Of a stretch of 10,523 nucleotides of DNA, positions 6,482-10,523 are shown one piece after another. The stretch comes from CAISIP01 sp031403955 (GTDB lineage: Bacteria > Pseudomonadota > Gammaproteobacteria > Burkholderiales > Burkholderiaceae_C): contig JANNGR010000615.1 of the NCBI GenBank assembly GCA_031403955.1, positions 1-10,523 on the forward strand, read 5' to 3'. The notes under the pieces were generated by a model, which searched no databases, was not told where the DNA came from, and saw only the letters and a program-made list of their open reading frames with translations. The stretch's first letter is position 1; each line of letters begins with the position of its first letter. Made by a program: the position numbers and the translations under genes.

Positions 6482-6686
6482 GCTCCCAGAACAGTTTGAT
6501 ATCGAAAAAATGTACGGGTTTTTGCTAGATATCTACTTTATAGATGGAAAGGGCTTCGAATATTGCACTTCACAGGTCTGGATGTCAACGCTACATTCAT
6601 GCTGCTGGAAGCCCGACAGGCTCCTTGAAGCATCCGGTGGTTCATCTTGCCGGCTGGATATCGATCAACCTAAATGGAGCGCATGA
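6482..6686. promoter_or_regulatory. Divergent regulatory region between lysR and the ABC operon
   Basis: This 205-base gap must hold promoters for both directions. The part near lysR (about 6495-6565) is AT-rich against the GC-rich surroundings and holds two GATATC palindromes (6498-6503, 6528-6533) enclosing an A6 tract and a T5 tract, so that 6498-6533 forms an imperfect dyad; a third GATATC is at 6657-6662. GGAG (6676-6679) lies seven bases before the ydcS ATG and is its ribosome-binding site. No convincing -35/-10 pair was found on either strand, which fits an activator-dependent promoter. No small ORF here is credible. Confidence 0.65.
6531..6545. promoter_or_regulatory. Probable LysR-type binding site (T-N11-A dyad)
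   Basis: ATCTACTTTATAGAT is a perfect dyad with 5-bp arms and a 5-base centre. It fits both the T-N11-A rule and the ATC-N9-GAT form known for LysR-family boxes. It lies 50 bases upstream of the lysR start and about 140 bases upstream of ydcS, a usual position for the high-affinity recognition site. Its left arm overlaps the second GATATC. Assignment to this particular regulator is inferred from position. Confidence 0.6.
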
Positions 6687-7847
6687 ATGAAATTCCTGAA
6701 ATATGCAGTTGTTGCAATCGGCGTGATGGCGATAGGCACGGTCGGTCTGGCTCAAAAGCCCGTGCAAAAACTTGGCAAGGGCGAAGGCCAGGTCGATATC
6801 GTGGCCTGGGCTGGCTACATCGAACGTGGCGCGACCGACAAAGGCTTCGACTGGGTGACTGGTTTCGAGAAGGCAACCGGATGCAAGGTCAACGTCAAGA
6901 CGGCCGGTACGTCCGACGAAATGGTGGCCTTGATGAACGAGGGTGGCTTTGATCTGGTGACCGCGTCTGGCGACGCCAGTACCCGTTTGATCCGTGGCAA
7001 GAAGGTGCAGCCGATCAACGTGGGTCTGATTCCAAGCTACAAGAGCATCGATTCGCGCCTGCAGCAGTCTCCCTGGCATTATGAGAACAACACGCACTAC
7101 GGCGTGCCTTACCAATGGGGCTGGAACGTACTGATGTACAACACCAAGGTATTCGGCGACAAAAAGCCGGCCAGCTGGAGTGTCGTTTTCGAGGAGCAGA
7201 CCCTGCCCGACGGCAAGAGCAACAAAGGCCGCGTTCAGGCCTTTGACGGACCGATCTATATCGCCGACGCGGCGCTCTACCTGATGAAGAAAAACCCGGC
7301 CCTGGGAATCAAGGATCCTTACGAACTAAACGAAGCCCAGTACAAGGCTGCCCTGGATCTTTTGCGCGGGCAGCGCAAGCTGGTTGGCAAGTACTGGCAC
7401 GATGCCTTCGTGCAAATCGATGACTTCACCAATGAGGGCGTGGTTGCGTCCGGCAGCTGGCAGTTCCAGGCCAATATCCTGGGTTCGAAAAAGGCTCCAA
7501 TTGCCACCGTCATTCCAGCCGAGGGGGCAACTGGCTGGGCGGACTCCACCATGATGCACGTTGAGGCCAAGCACCCCAACTGCGCCTATATGTGGATGGA
7601 GCATTCACTGAGCCCCAAGCTTCAGGGTGACTTGTCGGCATGGTTTGGCTCCGTTCCCGCCGTACCCGCGGCCTGCAAGGGCAACAAACTGTTGGGTGAC
7701 GCCGGCTGTGACCGCCAGGGCTTCAAGGATTTTGAGCGCATCTCGTTCTGGAAGACCCCCACGACCCAATGCAAAACGCAAAACAACCAGTGCATCCCCT
7801 ACCACAAGTGGGCATCCGATTACATCGCGGTCCTCGGCGGTCGATGA
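6687..7847 (+). CDS. ydcS: Periplasmic substrate-binding protein, YdcS/PotD-type ABC transporter
   Basis: The 386-residue protein starts with a signal peptide: MKFLKYAVVA, a hydrophobic stretch IGVMAIGTVG, and probable cleavage after GLA (22/23). The mature part matches the polyamine-type binding-protein family (COG0687) and, from memory, follows E. coli YdcS closely: GQVDIVAWAGYIERG (34-48), TSDEMVALM (75-83), YDLVTASGD-like FDLVTASGDAS (88-98), VQPIN (107-111), LPDGKSNKGRVQAFDGPIYI (173-192), NEGVVASGSW (249-258), ATGWADSTMMH (281-291), and the end DYIAVLGGR. It captures the solute in the periplasm and delivers it to the downstream permeases. E. coli YdcS is linked to putrescine uptake and also reported to have polyhydroxybutyrate synthase activity; neither can be assumed here. 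Six cysteines are present (66, 299, 330, 341, 362, 369); the pair C362/C369 lies in an insert that YdcS seems to lack. The 178-base gap to the ATPase gene contains a strong hairpin. Confidence 0.92.
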   Translation: MKFLKYAVVAIGVMAIGTVGLAQKPVQKLGKGEGQVDIVAWAGYIERGATDKGFDWVTGFEKATGCKVNVKTAGTSDEMVALMNEGGFDLVTASGDASTRLIRGKKVQPINVGLIPSYKSIDSRLQQSPWHYENNTHYGVPYQWGWNVLMYNTKVFGDKKPASWSVVFEEQTLPDGKSNKGRVQAFDGPIYIADAALYLMKKNPALGIKDPYELNEAQYKAALDLLRGQRKLVGKYWHDAFVQIDDFTNEGVVASGSWQFQANILGSKKAPIATVIPAEGATGWADSTMMHVEAKHPNCAYMWMEHSLSPKLQGDLSAWFGSVPAVPAACKGNKLLGDAGCDRQGFKDFERISFWKTPTTQCKTQNNQCIPYHKWASDYIAVLGGR

Positions 7848-7853
7848 AAGTCG

Positions 7854-7886
7854 AGCGGCTGGTTCGCACCGAGTGAGCCAGTCGTT
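7854..7886 (+). other. Intercistronic hairpin after the binding-protein gene
   Basis: In RNA, AGCGGCTGGTT (7854-7864) pairs with AGCCAGTCGTT (7876-7886), using a few G-U pairs, and CAC (7867-7869) pairs with GTG (7873-7875) around a CGA triloop, with a two-base bulge. It starts seven bases after the ydcS stop. No T-run follows, so it is not a classical terminator. Hairpins here commonly protect the upstream mRNA so that binding protein is made in excess over the membrane parts; that role is inferred. Confidence 0.5.
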
Positions 7887-7925
7887 GTGGTGGAGTCACT
7901 CCAGGACCAAAGCTGTTCAATTTGG

Positions 7926-7994
7926 CATTCCCGCGATGGCCGGGTTGCCGCGGCTTGAGTGAACGGTGCTGGAGCGGGAACGTGGCCGGGAATG
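7926..7994 (+). repeat. Long-range 8-bp inverted repeat in the ydcS-ydcT gap
   Basis: CATTCCCG (7926-7933) is the exact complement of CGGGAATG (7987-7994), extendable by G-U and G-C outward (7924-7925 with 7995-7996). The 53-base interior is GC-rich and can fold further. With the hairpin at 7854-7886 it suggests a structured leader before the ATPase gene. It might be chance in GC-rich DNA. Nothing coding was seen in this 178-base gap. Confidence 0.35.
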
Positions 7995-8025
7995 TCTTGC
8001 GCGTCGTTTGGAAAGTCTGAACTTG

Positions 8026-9084
8026 ATGACTACGGCAATCAGTCTGCGTGACGTGTCATGCGTATTTCGTTCAGCGGGCAAATACGTGCATGCGGTAGAC
8101 CGGGTCAGCCTTGATGTCGAGCCGGGTGAATTCTTCACATTGCTGGGCCCCTCGGGATCGGGCAAAACCACGTGTTTGCGCATCATCGGTGGCTTCACGC
8201 TGCCCACCAGCGGCAGCATCACGATCAACGGCGCGGACGTAAGCCAGCATCCGCCCTATGCCCGTCCCGTCAACACCGTGTTTCAGGACTATGCGCTCTT
8301 CCCGCACATGTCCGTTATCGACAATGTCGCCTACAGCCTGATGGTGCGTGGCGTCGATCGCGCCACCCGTGAACGCCGCGCGCAAGAACTGCTGGAGACG
8401 GTACAACTGCCTGAAGTGGCGTGGCGCAAGCCGATACAACTCTCAGGTGGCCAGCGCCAGCGCGTGGCCCTGGCACGCGCGCTGATTAGCGAACCCAAAG
8501 TGTTGTTGCTCGACGAACCACTGGGCGCGCTGGATTTGAAGCTGCGTGAACAGATGCAGAGTGAGCTCAAGAATTTGCAACGCAAGTTGGGAATTACTTT
8601 CCTCTTCGTGACTCACGACCAGCACGAAGCGTTGTCCATGAGTGATCGTATTGGTGTGTTCAACAAGGGCCGTATCGAGCAGATTGCGACGCCCTCCGAC
8701 TTGTACAACCGGCCGGCCACGCGTTTTGTCGCCGAGTTCGTAGGCGCGGCCAACATCTTGTTTGGTCAGGACGCCCTGCAGTTCGGCCGCTCCCCGGCCG
8801 TCATGATTCGTCCCGAACAGATCCGGCTCGAAATCGGCCCGAAGGCGAGCGGCGCCTCGACCATCCGGGCCAAAGGTGTCGTGCACGAGGTGCAGTTTTT
8901 CGGCTCGTTCTGGCGTGTCAGCGTGCAGCGCTCGCAAGGCGTGGAAGCCATGCTGGTCGATGTCCCGGTTCAGCCGAACTCCAAAGCGCCGCGCCCCGGA
9001 GATCTCGCGTGCCTCTATTGGGACGATGCGGTTGTCCACCCCCTCGAAGGCAACGCGGCTGCCTCCGGCCCGGTCGCGCAATGA
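8026..9084 (+). CDS. ydcT: ABC transporter ATP-binding protein, YdcT/PotA-type
   Basis: The 352-residue protein is a complete importer ATPase that drives transport from the cytoplasmic side. Elements in order: Walker A GPSGSGKTT (41-49), Q-loop VFQDYALFPHMSV (85-97, Q87), ABC signature LSGGQRQ (139-145), Walker B VLLLDEP (159-165), D-loop GALD, and the switch histidine H198 in VTHDQHEALSMSDR. After about residue 235 comes the regulatory TOBE/OB-type domain typical of the PotA/MalK group, beginning near FVAEFVGAANILFG and including VMIRPEQIRL. The sequence follows E. coli YdcT (LKLREQMQSELKNLQ, GITFLFVTHDQ). The start at 8026 gives the family-typical MTTAISLRDVS opening, with GGAAAG ten bases upstream; a start at 7966 would add 20 Arg/Glu-rich residues without family support. 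Its stop overlaps the next start (ATGA, 9081-9084). Confidence 0.94.
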   Translation: MTTAISLRDVSCVFRSAGKYVHAVDRVSLDVEPGEFFTLLGPSGSGKTTCLRIIGGFTLPTSGSITINGADVSQHPPYARPVNTVFQDYALFPHMSVIDNVAYSLMVRGVDRATRERRAQELLETVQLPEVAWRKPIQLSGGQRQRVALARALISEPKVLLLDEPLGALDLKLREQMQSELKNLQRKLGITFLFVTHDQHEALSMSDRIGVFNKGRIEQIATPSDLYNRPATRFVAEFVGAANILFGQDALQFGRSPAVMIRPEQIRLEIGPKASGASTIRAKGVVHEVQFFGSFWRVSVQRSQGVEAMLVDVPVQPNSKAPRPGDLACLYWDDAVVHPLEGNAAASGPVAQ

Positions 9085-10028
9085 GCCGGCTGGGCCAGCC
9101 TTCCCCGGATAAGCCGACTGGGCTGCCAGAGCGTTTGTCGACCCTGTTGTACACGCGGCGCGGCTTGTTGCTGGCGGTGTTGCTGATGCCACCCGTCTTG
9201 TGGTTCGGGATCGTGTACCTGGGATCTCTGTTCAGCCTGCTGGCCAGCAGCTTCTTCAGGCTCGATGACTTTACCGGCCAGGTGGTCCGTGAAGTGGGCT
9301 TCGGCAACTTCGTAGCGATCTTCACGCCGACCAATCTGGATGTGGCAATGCGCAGCACGGTCATGGCCGTTCTTGTCACAACCGCTTGTGCTTTCATCGG
9401 GTTCCCGGTTGCCTACTACATGGCGCGCCATGCCCGCGGTTCGCAAAAGGCGCTGCTCTATGTGGCTGTGATGCTTCCGTTGTGGTCCAGCTACCTGGTT
9501 CGCCTGTATGCATGGAAGCTTTTGCTGGCCAAGGAAGGCGCCATCTCCTGGGTGTTGCACAGCCTGCACCTGCAATGGCTGCTCGACGGCGTTCTGGCGC
9601 TGCCAGTCGTGGGGGGCAGTTCCATCAGTTTTTCACCCCTGGGCACCTTCATTGTCTTTGTCTACATGTGGCTGCCATTCATGATTCTGCCGATTCAGGC
9701 CGCAATTGAACGTATTCCGGACTCGTACCTGGAAGCGTCCGCGGACCTGGGTGCCACCCCATCGCAGACATTGCGGCAAGTCGTTCTCCCGCTGGCCATG
9801 CCTGGAATCGCCGCCGGGTCAATATTCTCGTTCTCGTTGACGCTGGGGGATTACATCATTCCCCAGGTCATCGGCAACTCCATGTTGTACATCGGGCAAG
9901 TCGTTTACCGCCAGCAGGGAGTCGCCGGCAATCTGCCCTTCGCAGCCGCATTTTCACTGGTGCCGATCGTGATAATTGGTGTCTATTTGTGGCTGGCCAA
10001 ACGCAAAGGTGCTTTCGATGCGCTCTGA
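9081..10028 (+). CDS. ydcU: ABC transporter permease, YdcU/PotB-type
   Basis: The 315-residue inner-membrane protein has the PotB/PotH layout. After a hydrophilic N-terminus (1-27), hydrophobic segments lie near 28-56, 92-113, 126-148, 187-208, 241-262 and 288-306, six in all. The EAA loop that docks on the ATPase is seen at 218-237 (EASADLGATPSQTLRQVVLP). The phrases LPLWSSYLVRLYAWK (132-146) and FSLTLGDYIIPQVIG (251-265) are typical of this permease group. The start at 9081 lies inside the ydcT stop in an ATGA overlap, with no clear ribosome-binding site of its own, so it is probably translated by coupling. The longer frame from 9009 would lie within ydcT and add an unrelated Arg/Cys/Pro-rich stretch. 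It pairs with the second permease that starts 11 bases before its end. Confidence 0.93.
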   Translation: MSRLGQPSPDKPTGLPERLSTLLYTRRGLLLAVLLMPPVLWFGIVYLGSLFSLLASSFFRLDDFTGQVVREVGFGNFVAIFTPTNLDVAMRSTVMAVLVTTACAFIGFPVAYYMARHARGSQKALLYVAVMLPLWSSYLVRLYAWKLLLAKEGAISWVLHSLHLQWLLDGVLALPVVGGSSISFSPLGTFIVFVYMWLPFMILPIQAAIERIPDSYLEASADLGATPSQTLRQVVLPLAMPGIAAGSIFSFSLTLGDYIIPQVIGNSMLYIGQVVYRQQGVAGNLPFAAAFSLVPIVIIGVYLWLAKRKGAFDAL

Positions 10029-10523
10029 TGCCGCCATAAAGTCATCCCGCCCCGTCCGGGGCGCCTCCCTGGGCCTGAAAATCGCCGTCTGGGCGGGTAT
10101 TCTGTTCCTGCACATCCCGCTGCTGCTCATCATTCTTTACGCGTTCAGCAGCGAGGACAAGAGTTATGTCTTCCCGCCGCCGGGTCTCACCACCCAATGG
10201 TTTGCCGTGGCCGTGCAACGCCAGGACATCTGGGATGCCATGCAACTGTCCTTTCAGGTCGCCCTGTGGGCGACTGGCATAGCCATTGTTCTAGGCACGC
10301 TGGCCGCCGGCGCGCTGGCGCGCACGCAATTTTTCGGCCGCGAAGCCGTCAACCTGCTGCTGATTCTGCCTATCGCCCTGCCTGGCGTCATCACGGGCAT
10401 TTCATTGCGCTCGGCCTTTCACGCCGCGGACATCCCGTTCAGTTTCTGGACCATCGTTATTGGACACGCCACATTCTGCGTCGTCGTGGTCTACAACAAT
10501 GCGGTGGCACGATTGCGTCGCAT
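10018..10523 (+). CDS. ydcV: ABC transporter permease, YdcV/PotC-type (5' part, cut by window edge)
   Basis: A reading frame stays open from the ATG at 10018 to the right edge, 168 full codons. The protein reads MRSDAAIKSSRPVRGASLGL, then a first membrane segment (KIAVWAGILFLHIPLLLIIL), the loop SYVFPPPGLTTQWFAVAVQR, a second segment (LWATGIAIVLGTLAAGALAR), a third (LLLILPIALPGVITGISL) and the stretch WTIVIGHATFCVVVVYNNA. This matches the first two thirds of E. coli YdcV in order and wording, including LPIALPG and GHATFCVVVV. The EAA loop would come right after the edge. AAAGG (10005-10009) lies eight bases before the start, and the gene overlaps the end of the first permease by 11 bases (10018-10028), so it is the fourth gene of the transporter operon. 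In E. coli the aldehyde dehydrogenase gene ydcW follows; what follows here is not visible. Confidence 0.92.
   Translation, partial: MRSDAAIKSSRPVRGASLGLKIAVWAGILFLHIPLLLIILYAFSSEDKSYVFPPPGLTTQWFAVAVQRQDIWDAMQLSFQVALWATGIAIVLGTLAAGALARTQFFGREAVNLLLILPIALPGVITGISLRSAFHAADIPFSFWTIVIGHATFCVVVVYNNAVARLRR

Noticed and set aside
6642..7115. A 157-codon minus-strand frame covering the start of ydcS
   Set aside because: It is antisense to the binding-protein gene, has no recognisable domain and no ribosome-binding support.

Overview
The window is high-GC chromosomal DNA with short intergenic gaps and genes packed into translationally coupled operons. A LexA-controlled imuA gene, a YdcSTUV-type ABC transporter and the overall composition suggest a betaproteobacterium, most likely order Burkholderiales (Alcaligenaceae- or Comamonadaceae-like). 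No rRNA, tRNA, insertion sequence or CRISPR array is visible, so the taxonomic call is inference only.

Layout. (a) 1-432, minus strand: 5' part of imuA, the first gene of the SOS mutagenesis cassette, with a perfect LexA box at 455-474 over a sigma70-like promoter. (b) 433-610: intergenic DNA with three consecutive inverted repeats. The last (572-603) looks like a two-site operator. (c) 611-745, plus strand: a broken ribbon-helix-helix (RHH, antitoxin-like) gene that runs into the 3' end of the next gene, probably a recombination scar. (d) 714-5487, minus strand: three overlapping genes, in transcription order an FAD-binding oxidase of the alkyl-DHAP synthase (AGPS) type, a GlpD-type FAD-dependent polyol-phosphate dehydrogenase, and an FGGY-family kinase. 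(e) 5564-6481, minus strand: a LysR-type regulator just upstream of that operon. (f) 6482-6686: divergent regulatory region, AT-rich near the regulator, with a LysR-type dyad and three GATATC palindromes. (g) 6687-10523, plus strand: an ABC importer matching E. coli YdcSTUV in family and gene order (binding protein, ATPase, two permeases, the last cut by the window edge).

How the parts may work together (inference): the ABC system imports a small solute, the FGGY kinase phosphorylates a polyol or sugar, the GlpD-type enzyme oxidises the phosphate ester at the membrane, and the AGPS-like flavoprotein handles the same or a related intermediate. The LysR regulator sits between the two operons and could control both. 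The kinase differs from true glycerol kinase at a key glycerol-binding position, and the importer belongs to a polyamine-type family, so the substrate is open. This is the most promising candidate for an uncharacterised pathway here.
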